Shown here: piece after piece, positions 37,409 through 50,344 of the stretch | Layout of the letters: every line of letters begins with the position of its first letter | How positions within the stretch are numbered: position 1 is the first letter of the stretch | Assembly (NCBI GenBank): GCA_035041965.1 | Contig: JAPYMA010000408.1 | Location: 1-64,000, forward strand | Source of the DNA: Anisakis pegreffii | Taxonomy: Eukaryota > Nematoda > Chromadorea > Rhabditida > Anisakidae | Direction: 5' to 3' | Length of the DNA stretch: 64,000 nt | Translations under genes and position numbers: made by a program | The notes under the pieces: model-generated | Databases searched by the model: none | The model's input: the letters and a program-made list of their open reading frames with translations, nothing else | What the model was told of the DNA's origin: nothing

Positions 37409-40400
37409 ATGCCTGTGCGCAGAACTGGAGGTGAGTATTTTTGTAGTTTGCTTTTTCACTCATCACATCTTTTTATCTCATTGATTTTGCTTTAAGCTCT
37501 TGCCTTCAATTTCTAACAATTATATTTCACACCTTTTTATATTGCATCGAATGTAGCATAGAAGGTGATACAGTGCCAACATAACTGAGTTGATTCTGTG
37601 TGTTCGTACAAATTTCTGATTTGTTTTACATTTCTGATCACCTTCACAGTTAGAGTCATTAGCCCGTTAGCATCTGCTGTGCTTCTTTGTGTTTCATTCG
37701 TTTAGTGGAAAAAATACTCAATATTCCTACGACCGTTGTCATATCAATTACATTTCCAGTGGAATAATCAAACGTTTATATTATAGAGGCGCACCGCGCA
37801 CTAGAGCAACTTGAAGAATACCATGCGACTTTGGTAAGCGCGAGTTCAAGTGAACTGAAACGTGAAATCGAAAAACTGCTCACTCATTTCAAATCAGCTC
37901 TTTTTCAATCGTTATTGGGTTCGTTTATGTGTTTTTTTTTCATTTCTGCCCTTTAGTAGAATTTTATTTATCCGATATCAAGCCACGCTTCTCCCATATT
38001 AAAAATGATAGTTCACCTTAACTGCTGTTATGCAGATGCTCGTATAAGGGAAAGTTCGAAGGTTGTTGGAATTATTTTTGTATCTTTATGCATTCATATG
38101 CAATTCGGAAGTATTTATCGTGTAAATGTGTCTGAAATAAATGGCATAATAATACGGTTTCAATTCAGTGAATATTTGAACAAAGCCACATAGAATCGTG
38201 TAACATATTGGGCCTTTTTCTATCTAGACATTTACCATCTTGATTAGCAGCTGGTCTGTTTTTCGATAGTTTGATAATTGATTGCCTAAGTATTCCGATT
38301 TTTTGTTCCTTTCCCTCGTCTTCACAAACTTTTGCCACATATTTGAGTCGCATTGTTATAAGCACAGAAGGATCCCCATTTAAAAGGTGACTTGTTGTGA
38401 TGAACACACAATTCCAAAGGACAAAAATGTTCGTCTGGAATTTGTCGGATTTTTACTGATATAATGATAACTTGTTGCCCTTTCGGTTTCACTTATTATG
38501 AGCAGGTGTAGTTGAGTTGTCATTTCCTTGCTCCTGCTACCGATATTTCTTCATGATTTATTTACTTGACGAATTTTCATTCTCGAGTTAAAACAATTTC
38601 ATCTGATGAATGCTACTTTGCGAGCATTTTTGTAAGTGTTATCTGCTGAATGATTGCATTTTGCTTGTAGATATCCAAGAATTGTATGAAGAAACACTTT
38701 TGAACGAACGTAAAAGCGTGTCGCAGAAAGCTCTCGAAACGAGAAGAATCGCGGAACGTTGGCAAGTAAACCCTCCGTTCGGCAAATCATTCAAAGATGC
38801 TCCACTCGCAACACCGGTTCGTTTTAGCGTCTCATTTAAACGCTGCTATTGACGAGTTGGCATAAAATAAATCATTTGTGATTGTACCAAACGCAATCCA
38901 CTGTCAATGATACTGAAATAGTGAATATTCTTTTGTGTAACATTCGGAAATTGTTGGACATGAAGAATGTTTGAAGGACTCTGGCTTCCAATATCTGGAC
39001 CATCATGTTCCATCGATGTTTACAAACGGAAATGATGCATCACATTCATACTCAATGCAGGAACAACGTCGTCAATATGTATGCATTATGTTTTTCGGTT
39101 TAATTTTTTGTGAATGAGAGGTTTATGTGTCAATATAGCCGAATATTCACCCATTGGTGCTGGAGTTGTGCGTATCGTTGTTCGGATACTTTGATCAATA
39201 AGCATCTCAAACTTTTAATTATGACATAAAATAAACTTTCTTGGAATGCAAAATTGATATCAGCAATTTTTTAGTCCACAAATGACGGTTGGAGGACAAG
39301 TGAAACACTTACGCAGATGACACCGTCTGGTCAGTTCTCGTCGACAGTGGTATGTTTGAATTGATGGTCATCCGACTGTACTGAATCATTTGTGCAGCAT
39401 TTACTGAATACGAGTGATCATTACTCATAAGTAGTGTTCGTCGGGAAGCAATTTTTTGCACGGGGGGGGTCCTCGCGGGGAGTAAATTGGACGAGGGGGT
39501 CCCCGCGAAAAAGTCGGGGAGCAAATTGCGCGGGGAGGTCCCCGCGGGGAGTAAATTGGACGGGGGGGTCCCCGCAAAAATGTCGGGGAGCAAATTGCGC
39601 GGGGGGAGCGCTCCCCGCGTTCCCCGCCGGGGTCCCCGACGGGGACCCCGTTCCCCGACGAACACTACTCATAAGTATTGAAATAAATATGATACTCATC
39701 ATTTGGTCTTGGTCTCCATTTGGTCTTGGCCAATTCCCTGTTAGCGATTTACAGTCTTCAACGCCGAACAGTTTTATTAGCTTTCTATCGTTTCGGCTGA
39801 CTGAATCCCGAGCACTTTCGAATCATTCATGTAGCACAGCATTTCATGTTATTGCTATATTTCTCCTATACGTTACTATTATTTTATTTTGAGCATCGCT
39901 CTGTCTTCAAGCGAATCGTTCACGTAAATTAACGTTTGACTCTCATCTTTGACTATTTCCTCTATATTGACTAGTTTTAGTGTGCTCATTACCTCAACAC
40001 CACACGCTTCAACGCATTGATCGATTGATAATTTAGATGAGATGAATGACACTTGTTCAGCAGATATTTATGCGTTCATTTGTGGCGAAATTTGAAATGT
40101 GTTTGTGATAGATATGTGGAGTGTACTACCATATGGAATCGATTAAGTTTGCGATGACAGCGATAGCCATCATTTACGAATTTGTCAAACTGCAATCGTA
40201 CTCACCAAAGTTAGCAATCACTCACAGAATAGACGCGCTGTTTATCAGTGGAGCATTATCTGATCATTCATTAAGTCTAGTAGTGAAATAATACAAAACA
40301 ATTGTCAATATGTCTCACTGAACATATATGTGTAAGTGACAAATTTGGGATGTTGTGAAGGGATTTTCATTGTTTAGTTTAGCGGATTCCAATGTAAGAG

Positions 40401-43400
40401 TATGCTATGCAAATAATGCGATACCAGTTGTATTTATGATTGCTCACGTGGTTATTTACGTTGGAAGGATGGCAGTAATGAGAAAGCGAAACAGAAAGAA
40501 AGAAAGTATTATTTATGATTGTTGGTGAATAGGAAAGGGGACTGACTGACTGATGTCGATCGTTTATTAGTGAAGGTAAGAATCTTATCTGTGAGTCGTC
40601 AACTGAATTGGTTAGGTAAATAAATACGTTTGCGTACACAGCCATAAATAACTCGATTGTATTTACTCGTATGAAAAGCATCATCCTCTTCTCTTATATT
40701 TATACATTTCTGCACAGCACAAATGAATCCGTATCACTATTCGTCTCAAAGAACGCTTTTTTATCTGAAATCAATCACCGATCGCTCACTATTGCAATTC
40801 ATTTCCTTTGACTTTTACGTATAAACTGAAAAAAAAGGAGATCGAATAAATTGCGCACTGAATCAGCACAAAAAAATCGCGGATTCTACAGCAATTTGAG
40901 TCAGGTATCGTCAGTATTTATGACATCGAAGAATTAACTGCAGTTATTTTTGAAGGTCGAAAATTGACGTGCAATGCACCGTAATTTTTTGAACGTGATG
41001 CATTGTTCAGTATTTTATGTATGAACTTCAATCTGAAAGATACAAATGATTATTGGTTTTAAACTTTTGTTGAGACTGCTTAAGAGCATGAGGTGTGAGG
41101 TAGTACTGCATTGAAGCGAATGTTCGTTTCAGACTGATTCACGCAGATCTATCTCATTCGATGTTTAATCGTGTGTGATATTCGGTATGGTTCATTGCCA
41201 TCAATGGACCATCAGTCTGGTCACATTGGCTTTGAAATGCTATATCTATATAGAAAAATTGAGAGAGATTTGCGAATTCTAGAGTTTTATGAGATATCTC
41301 ATTCCTATAAAGCATAACTAATTGTTGATAAGCCAAAACATTATTATCAAGCAAACTTCAGTTGTTGATGTCGAACGCATCCTTCTCATTGCACAAGCTT
41401 CAGTAAAATGCTGATGTGTACTCACTGAAATAATAATAATAATAACAATCAACCAAGAAATGGAGTTCACCAAAAAACTTTTAATTGAAAACGTTATAAT
41501 TGATTGATGTAAAATTCTGAATCATTCATTTGCTTTTTCTCTATCAATGATCAAAACGAAATGCGTTACGAAATTGTGTGCGTTTTTTTGATAGAGGATA
41601 TCGGATTGCGAATAGCCAAAAAATGATTGAATTAGTTGACGATAGATTTTTGGCATCGTCCATCAGGTGTTCTGCTTTCTTTGTTATTTATAGTCGCTTC
41701 CTCTTGCGAGAAAATATCTTAACATCTCAAAATTTATTGATGCCAACAAACGTCAAACAAGACAGGTGCATGACAATTATAAAGCATATCTTAATTTTAT
41801 CCTACTTATTGCTATGATATTCTTATTTCACGTAACTGCACCACATTCGAATAGCAGTGATTCAGGGAATGCAAATAACATTAAACTGTAATCTATCTCT
41901 CCTATCCATCCATCAGCGAATCGCGTTAATCTCCGAAGAGGTATCAAAAATTGTGAATTGTATTCACTGCGAGGTCATTTGCGTCACCTCACGATTTTAT
42001 GCTCATTTAGTTGGCCATTTGGGTTTAGGATTTCTTCGTCCTTTTCATACATTCCCAGTGTAAAATTGAGCCCTTTGATTGAGGAGTTACCAGAAACTTA
42101 AACTCATTTTGCATGGTGATTTACGCAGTCACGTTGCATTCGTATAAATTCTTTGTCTCATATTAGCAATCAAGCGAATCGAACCAAACGAATGAGCCGA
42201 GCCGCAGATAGTAACTATGCAAACAACACAATGTATCGTTTGACTGCAGTCTTGGGTAAGAAAACCGAAAATCTAAATGAACGTATTTATCTGCTGAACA
42301 TATACATCGAACGAGTGATTGTTGGAATGTGAGGAAATGGCATGACATTTGATGGTTGTGTGATATGATGCGTGAGAATAGTTGCATATCTGCGGCAGTT
42401 ATGTTTTTAATGATGGTGGTCATTCGGGTGCATACGTAGGGTTTGTGCTTGGTTAATCGGATGAAACGATCTGCACAGATAGTCATCATCATCCACACGA
42501 TCAGTGAACACGTCGTGAGTTTGGTGACACGGTAAACATATATAAACACAACTCGATCTGTAGCGAATAATTCAAATAGTATTCATTCACTCTTCACCTA
42601 ATCTATTTATTTATATAGAAGAGCTGAAATATTTTCATAATGGTTACATTCTTCAGAGCCGTATCAACACAAGTAAATAAACAAATCCACTTTTAGAAGG
42701 GACATTTAATACATTTATTGTTGTTGCAAGGGACTTGAAAACATCATGGCATTGCCATTGCATTCTATAATGATGATGACAATTGACTTGTTATTATTTT
42801 TGTCTGCATTAAATTGAAGTCTCCGACATTATAGATCTAAAATGATATGTTTATCGAGCCAGCTAGTGTCATGGATCTTGATTTGACATAGTTCTGTTCA
42901 ATGATGCACATTTTCTATACGTTCTGTCTACAGTGATGATGAATTGGATGCTGCAAGGAAATTCATATAGCTGAAATTTCATAGCTAAGTAGAAATAATA
43001 GAAGAGTTTGTAAACGTACTTTTTAGACAAATGGATTGATAGATAACGATGGTGTTGAGTGGGAGATTGAGGATGTCATATTGGAGAAGGGACATACTGG
43101 TCTGGGGTTCAGTATTGCCGGAGGAATGGACCAGCCATATGTTGATGGCGATCCGTCCATCTATGTGACAAATATTATTCCTGGCGGGGCAGCTGCAGCC
43201 GATGGACGGATGAGGTTTGGTTTCATTTTCGTTCTTTTTTTTGAATTGGTCAATGGATTGATCATGTAGGTTCATAAAATCGAAAGACAATATTCAGATC
43301 GTATTCTGCTCACACTTTAGAATAGGTAATCGAGAGCTGATTACTCCAAAACACTATAAACTGAAATGTTCTTCACGTTGCTAGACCATTTAAGTGGTTT

Positions 43401-46400
43401 TTGATTGCTGTGCTTTCTATAATAGCAATTTTATGCGTATATTGTTGTCTCGTGCTTTTCATCCGAATATGAAATCGTATCGTTTGCAGAATTAATATTT
43501 TTTCGTTTCTCATTTGCATTTTTCACCAGAACTATTTGACGCCAACAGTTTTTTGCTACTCTAGTATGATTGAAAAGTTGACTCTCGAAATATGCACATT
43601 TAAAAAATTCATCACTATTATTCGACACATTCATGCAGTCATTATGTATAATGATATTAATCACTATTGTAAGCAAAATATGAGAAAAGTAAAAGTTCAA
43701 AACAATATTAGCTGACACTCAAAATTCATTTTCTGGAGCGCGTTGCACTCAGGTCGAATTTCCAGCCAGCACTAATCATTTATGTTATTCAGTTGATTTA
43801 TGAGACGTGAATTTAGCAACATTTGAACCGATAAATGTTTCGTGCAAAAAAAACGTCTTCAGAAGCGAGTGCAGTTGTTATGTTGATGAATTAATCTTCA
43901 GTTGACAAGGTTGTTTGTCTTAGAGGTGAAAGTAGAAGTTTGAGATGTGATGAAATGAAATAGTGTAGTAAACGTGAGTGACGGTGTAAGCAATCGATAG
44001 AAAGGCTGTGATGTTACTCGTTTACTTTAAGGCCTCAGGATATCATTCTGAAGGTGAATTCAACCGACTGCAGTCGTGCACCACATGAGGTGACTGTTAA
44101 CGCACTCAAAAATGCTGGTAACGTGGTGCGATTGGTTAGTGTTGAACGTCACATTGCTGCAATACGTCTTCATTTGTTCCAGTTGTAGTTAAGAAATGTT
44201 AACATTTGATCATTGCTAAATGACGCACCTGAATCGCCTTCCAACAGATTCTGATGCATGAATTGATTTGAAATTATGAATGATGCAATATAATGTTTTT
44301 GATGGTAAACGTTATAACTGAGTCAGTCTACATAGTCTTAAATACAGTGGAAATCAGTACTGCAAGTCCCGATTTCGCTTTATCGAGCCTGAGTTGGGCA
44401 GTGTATTGAATGGAAGTGAAAATTTTTGTAGCCATGAACGTTTGGTTGTATTGAATCATTTTTTCAAGGCGTTGAAACGACGTCGATTGGGTGGAAGACG
44501 AAGTGCGAGTTTCAGTGGTTTGTCAGCAGCTTCGTATCAACCAGGCACCATTCCCAGCGGTCTTACCCCAGTCCAGCAGAACTCACCATCTGCACCCACA
44601 TATCCACCACCCGCTCCACCGTCGCACTCGTCCTATACAAATATTCCTGTTCAACGTGCCCCAAGAGAGATCGAACGGCTTGAGCGTATCCCAGGAGTGC
44701 AAAAAATTGATCTTTATAAAGTAAGCTAAAGTTTCATGTAATTCAGTTGTGGTGTGTCTTCATAATATCAACTAGTTATTATTGTATTACTTTAAATTAT
44801 TGTGTTCTCTACCTCATTTTTTTTTATGTTTGGGAAGTTGAATAAACACCACGGAAACTGTGATTTGTCGGTATCATTTAAAAAAAATGCGTTTCAAGGG
44901 CACGAAAGGATTGGGATTCAGTATCGCTGGTGGTGTTGGGAACGAGCATGTGGCCGGTGATACGGGAATTTATGTGACAAAAGTGATCGATGGTGGTGCA
45001 GCGTATCACGATGGACATTTGCGCGTTGGCGACAAACTTCTTGCGGTTAGTCTCACTCGTTGTTCAGTTTCATTCTGATTTGAAGTTACACAGCAATGTA
45101 GTGGAATTATAACAAAGATTTGTTTTCTGAATGTGTTCATTACTCTGTTTTGTTGTGTTATAGGTGGACGATATATCACTGGAGAACGTAACGCACGATT
45201 TTGCGGTTAACACTTTGAAGCAGACATCAACTAAAGTCACTCTGCTCTACCTCAAGAATCCTCATCCGGAACTGGTGCCGATGTCAGCGCTTGATGACAG
45301 CCTTAGTCGTTCAATGAATGCTATTCCAACCCCAGCCAGATCTAGTTAGTTGTTTGTCTATATCGCTGTTAGAATTTAGGCCTATCAGCGACAATGCTTT
45401 TGTTTAGTTCAGACAATCTGATACAATTCCCGTTCATAAGTGCATCTGTCGTTTGCAATACGTTACGCTATATTTTAACGTCGTAATTCTATACACGAGA
45501 TGGCGTGCACCTTAAGAAAGTGAGTGTTTAATATTCGAGCGATGAATGATATTGCTCTGTAGAGGCAAATCGCCTAAAGATTTTTTGATCAAGAATCCAC
45601 GGAAATGAGAAGATAAACGTGATGTTTGCATGAGTAAATAATTGGATGGAATTTTTTTGCAGGTGGGTCCCTTCATCAAGATTCATTCGATGCAAATCTC
45701 CAGCCACAGTACCAGGCCCAACCCCAACCCCAGCCTCAACTCCAACCTCAGTACCAACCTCAACCTCAGCTACCACCACCACAGCAAGTCTATAATCCGG
45801 TTGCACCTCAAGAAATACCACTGGTGCCAAGGCAAACCAACTTGAATAAAGGAATGCAAGGTCTGGGTTTTAATATTGTCGGTGGTGAAGAAGGCGAACC
45901 TATCTACATCAGTTATGTTCTACCGGGTGGAGTGGCTGATTTATCTGGAAATGTTAAAAAGGTATCCAATAAATATATGCTCATTTCTGCCATTTATTCG
46001 TTTCACATACGGAAGTTGCTCCAATTTTCGCTCGGATCTTCGTTGCATTCTATTTCAAGAGTGCAATCAAGTAGTTATCTGATAGAGTTCTGTTCCAAAG
46101 GAATGTCAAATTTAATGTCCTTAAAAGTTTCAAATGTCGTGTTTGTTGTTTTTTTGGATTTGGGAAAACAACTTTCCCTATCAGTGGTATATTTCTTAGC
46201 GAATTGTTGATGTTGTTACGTGCGTGCATTAAGAAAAAGCGATTTAAAGGGTGATGTGTTACTTCAAGTTAATGGTGTTAATCTACGGAATGCAACTCAT
46301 GCCGAAGCAGCACGAGCTCTTAAAGAAGCAACTAATCCCGTCAATCTCATTCTTCAGTATCGTCCGCAAGGTTTCCTTTTGTGACGGTTCACTTTGAATG

Positions 46401-49400
46401 TTTCCATACAATGCAACTTTCTCTAAAAATTTAACAAAATTAGATCTATTTAATGAAACTTCCATTACGTGGGTGTGCTGTGAATGAAATATGAATGCAA
46501 ACCGATGAGTTATCAGTGTGATATTGACAGATCAAAAAAAGACATGTTAACCTCATCAGGAAATAATTCTGTGGACACATTTGAGATAGATCCTATCAGA
46601 TACATTTTGAGCGTTCCGTCGTATTTTCACAATCGACATCGAAGTATTTTGCAATAGAGCTGATTCGAAAAGAGTTCAATTTGACGAGTGTCACCAACAA
46701 CGAATACATTCATTTGTTTAGAATATGCGGAATTCGAGGCAAAGATTGATCAGCTTCGCAAAGATATGATGAGCGGTGGAGTGATGGCGTATGGCGCTCC
46801 TCGAAAAGACCTCTTTGTCAGGTATCGTCCCTTGTTTACTTTGACATTTGTTTTATTCAAACGAATTCCGCTGCTGCATCTAAGTTTTTGTTCGTAACAT
46901 TGAATGCAATTTTCAACTAAAACGACGAATCAGTATTGTTTACTCTATAATAAGAAATGGACTTATTAGGTTTAGTGTATCCTTTGCGCAACTCTTGATT
47001 ATGTTCAGAAGTTTCAGAATGTGCTTAAATTCGCGATGCAAATCTGATTTTGCATCTTGAGTTAGTGCTCAGACGTTTATAACCATTAGTGTTATTGTAA
47101 AGAGTTTGAATCGAATCAGTATTATGGAGCATCATTAAGAACATTAATATCAATGAGCATTCGTTTTCATAACGTTAAAAATCGCTTGAAATCAGAGTAT
47201 TCTCACGAAAATTTTTTGACTGGATTTTTGTGTTCATTGCGTGAATGAAATGAAATTGTGTTTCAGAGCACTGTTCGATTACGATCCATCTAGAGATGCT
47301 GGTGTGCCGCATCGTGCGTTAGCATTCTATTACGGTGATATATTGCACGTGACAAACACAACTGATGATGATTGGTGGACAGCACGTTTAGTCAGTGATA
47401 ACGGCGACGAAGGCATGGAGGGTGTCATTCCATCGAAAAGACGAGTCGAGAAAAAAGAACGTCAACGTAGAAAGCAGGTTGGCATTTATATTCATTGGTA
47501 TCTGGTAAGCAAGAAAAAGTCATTGAATGATGTTAAAATGAGGATACTTTTCAAAGTCAATTAGTGTGAATATGAATTTGCAGGTGAATTTCAATGCGGG
47601 AAGTCAAAGTTTGGGTCGTAACGCTGGTATGGATGGAAGACGAGGATCGCGATCACAGCTTTCCTTCTCCCGTAAATTCCCATTCGTTAAGAGCACCGAA
47701 AGATTGAACGAATTCACGGATAATGAACGTTAGTTTTATTCTCAATTCAACGATTTTAATTTCATATTCATTCAAAATTACGCTTCATATGTTACAAGTC
47801 GAACACATATTTTGAGTGGTTAAATTGTGCATTCATCAGTAATATTTAGCGTACATTCATTTTATCTCATTGTAACAATTTCGTGTGCAAGAAATTATTT
47901 TTATCACCAATCGATCACCATCTCTTTCCTTCCACTGCGTAGCAACATTCTGAAGTAGTGTTTAAAACTGTAATTAATAACCGAAAGAGGTTATTACCAT
48001 GATTCTGTTCCTATGCAAATATGAAAGAATAACAAATCAGGCTGTGGTACGACGTTCACATCGTGTACAACAAGTGATAGTGATTATTGTTGTAAGTTGA
48101 TAGTGAGGAGTAATACCAATGTGTCGTATAATTCATTATTTTGTAACGAGTTTCTTGTTCTGTTCTTAGTTGGTAATCAATCATCTGTTCATTAATTTGT
48201 CTAATTTTAAAATATTTCGGTGCCGTGTTAGAATAACTAGATAAGTAAACCAAGAGTAGTTCGAATATGAAACGGAAAAATGAAATCATCTAATTAATGG
48301 TGCCGTTCTTGATTGCCTTTTAGTGAACAAATAATATGTCATGCTTTTGCGCTTCTTATAGCAACGTTTTGCTTATTTTGTATGTTTGCATGAAAATCGG
48401 TTAGATCCTCTGATGCGATCTAGTAACTAACTTCGAATACCTCATATCGTTGCGTCTCTTTAATGATTCCGTTTCCTTCTAATCGAATTACTTTTAATCA
48501 GTCATTGTTGTGGTTATTGGCTGATCGTTTTCATCTATAACTTTGTTCACAAGTTCGTTTTGGTTGTGATTTTTAAGTTTGATGAACGAATGTAATTTTG
48601 AGTGGTTTATTTCAGTTGGTATGGCCGAAGAGCCGATTCCGACGTACGTTGCAGTTGAACGCCAACAGAGTGAGTTTGACCTGTAAAGAATTGTTTGAGT
48701 TTCATCTCTCTTCATGACTTAGCTTCGAAGTGAAAATTAGTGTTCAGTATTTATATGAGCATTTATATGAAATATTCATTTGTTTGCTACCAGAATTTTT
48801 TTGCCCCTAAATTTTAAACTTTACGTTACATGCTCGTAAGGGCATTGAGCAAAGTGGCATCTGAGTTCGAGAATATTTCATAGTTGAAAAATCAAATCGT
48901 TCTTCGAATTCCGTGTACCAGGATTCTGTGCCAAACCACATTTTTTAATGTATCGAGTAAAACTTTTTTTGCATGGCCGATAATGGAAAGCAATGAAAAA
49001 TTTCAGTAAACTATCCGAGACCAGTGATAATTCTCGGGGCAATGAAGGATCGCATAAATGATGAACTTGTACAGAGAGATCGTGATCGATTCAGCAGTTG
49101 TGTTCCTCGTTAGTTTCAGCAGAAGTTATTGTTGCATTTAAAGCATTCTTTGGCTGCTGCTGCTGCTATCACATGAATTAAGCTTATTGTTTCACAAAAA
49201 TTAGATTGTTCGAAAGCGTGTAACTAATGTTTTGTGTGTTCACATCAGATACGAGTCGTCCACCAAAAGACAACGAAATAGACGGTAGAGATTATCATTT
49301 TGTTTCGAAGGAGCAAATGCAAGAGGACGTTAAGAACAACCTGTTCATCGAGGCTGGACAATTCCAAGATAATCTCTACGGCACCAGTATCGGTTCCGTT

Positions 49401-50344
49401 CGTGAAGTTGCTCAATCGGTATGCAATTCCTCTTGATTCATCTCCAGTTTAAACTCTCTTTGATCAAAACGTTAAACTTTTTGTAAGAGCCTAAAGCTGT
49501 ACAATTGATAACGAGTGTACACTTTGTCAAATGACGAAACACTTATTAAATAAAAGGCAAAAATCAACTATTGACTTAATATTTTTGTCGATCAAGATTT
49601 TCTGAAGGGATAATGGTGTAGATTGGTATCTTGAGTTTATAGATGGACTAAATAAGCAGATTATTAGGTAGTATACGCATAGAGGTGGTAGGTATAATGT
49701 AAATTTATTCGTTCACTCATTCAGGGACGACATTGTATTCTGGATGTGAGTGGCAATGCTATCCGACGATTGCAATCAGCAGCAAATATCCATCCGATCG
49801 CCATCTTTGTTAAACCACAAAACCATCATCAAATTATGTATGTCTCAATCTGTGAACTCGTCCAATTAATTCAAAAAAATCGTTTCCATCAGTGTTGAAT
49901 TTTGATCTTCATCCTTGTATTTCCCACAAAAAGCACTGATCAAAATTGTACTGAATTTGGAAGTCAATCCATTCACATTCGTCAATCTCAATTTTGTCAC
50001 AGCTGATCGTTTATATTTTAGGGATTGGGACCACACGATCAACGAGGATGATGCACGAAATCAATTTCAACGTTGTCAACGAATAGAGCAAAGCTTTGGA
50101 GATCTTTTCACAGGTTAATTGACTTGTTCAGTTTCTGTTTGATGATTGATGTGTTCATATCAAAACTCGCTATCAGATGACCGTAATATAAGTGTAATCA
50201 ATCATAAATGTCACTGACCAGTGCCTGCTTTCAGCAGTCGTCAGTGGTCCATCGTTTGAGGACTTGGTGCGCCGAGTGCTTGGTGTTATTGGTGAACAGT
50301 CAAGACCGTATGCGTGGGTACCGACAAGAGCGCAAGTCTTCTGA
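37409..50344 (+). CDS. dlg-1: Discs large (MAGUK scaffold protein)
   Basis: A membrane-associated guanylate-kinase homologue that scaffolds epithelial junctions (with AJM-1 in C. elegans) and synapses. Exons: 37409-37430, 37787-37918, 38671-38816, 38977-39078, 43027-43214, 44032-44134, 44469-44720, 44899-45045, 45164-45344, 45663-45961, 46250-46370, 46722-46821, 47267-47477, 47584-47728, 48616-48669, 49007-49108, 49249-49418, 49725-49837, 50022-50113, 50235-50344. Phases agree at all joints; 930 codons with stop. Domains: L27 (about 8-60, [19 protein letters not shown], close to SAP97), PDZ1 (about 143-231, [10 protein letters not shown]), PDZ2 (about 310-398, [10 protein letters not shown]), a Gln/Pro-rich linker, PDZ3 (about 475-564, [10 protein letters not shown]), SH3 (about 597-668), HOOK, and guanylate-kinase-like (about 739-929, [12 protein letters not shown] to [11 protein letters not shown]). 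As in other MAGUKs the kinase P-loop is replaced, so it should bind peptides rather than phosphorylate GMP. Exon 4 is the least certain. The 3.9-kb intron after it holds a mobile element. Confidence 0.95.
39422..39433. repeat. Target-site duplication, left copy
   Basis: TACTCATAAGTA, identical to the right copy and directly abutting the terminal inverted repeat. The site itself is nearly palindromic. Confidence 0.85.
39434..39665. mobile_element. 232-bp GC-rich non-autonomous insertion element
   Basis: The ends are perfect 12-bp terminal inverted repeats, GTGTTCGTCGGG (39434-39445) and CCCGACGAACAC (39654-39665). TACTCATAAGTA occurs immediately outside both ends (39422-39433 and 39666-39677) as a direct repeat, the expected target-site duplication. 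The inside is strikingly G/C-rich in an AT-rich intron and holds a 69-bp period repeated about twice. There is no transposase, so it would move only with help. It lies in a dlg-1 intron. The open frames in it on both strands are shadows of the GC content. Confidence 0.85.
39666..39677. repeat. Target-site duplication, right copy
   Basis: TACTCATAAGTA, identical to the left copy, starting at the base after the right inverted repeat. Confidence 0.85.
42400..42549 (-). pseudogene. GPCR-like fragment (TM3 to intracellular loop 2)
   Basis: On the minus strand, inside the large dlg-1 intron, one frame reads [43 protein letters not shown] Cys-containing hydrophobic helix followed by DRF and then P-x-x-C-T-R recalls the end of TM3, the DRY-type motif and loop 2 of nematode peptide-type rhodopsin-family receptors (recall). 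A possible donor is TAC|GTATGC. I found no other receptor exons on either side, so it is either a fragment, an exon of a widely spread nested gene, or chance. Confidence 0.28.

Noticed and set aside
39309..39892. Long open frames on both strands over the GC-rich element
   Set aside because: G/C-rich repeats lack stop codons; the peptides are Gly/Pro/Arg low complexity and follow the nucleotide repeat.
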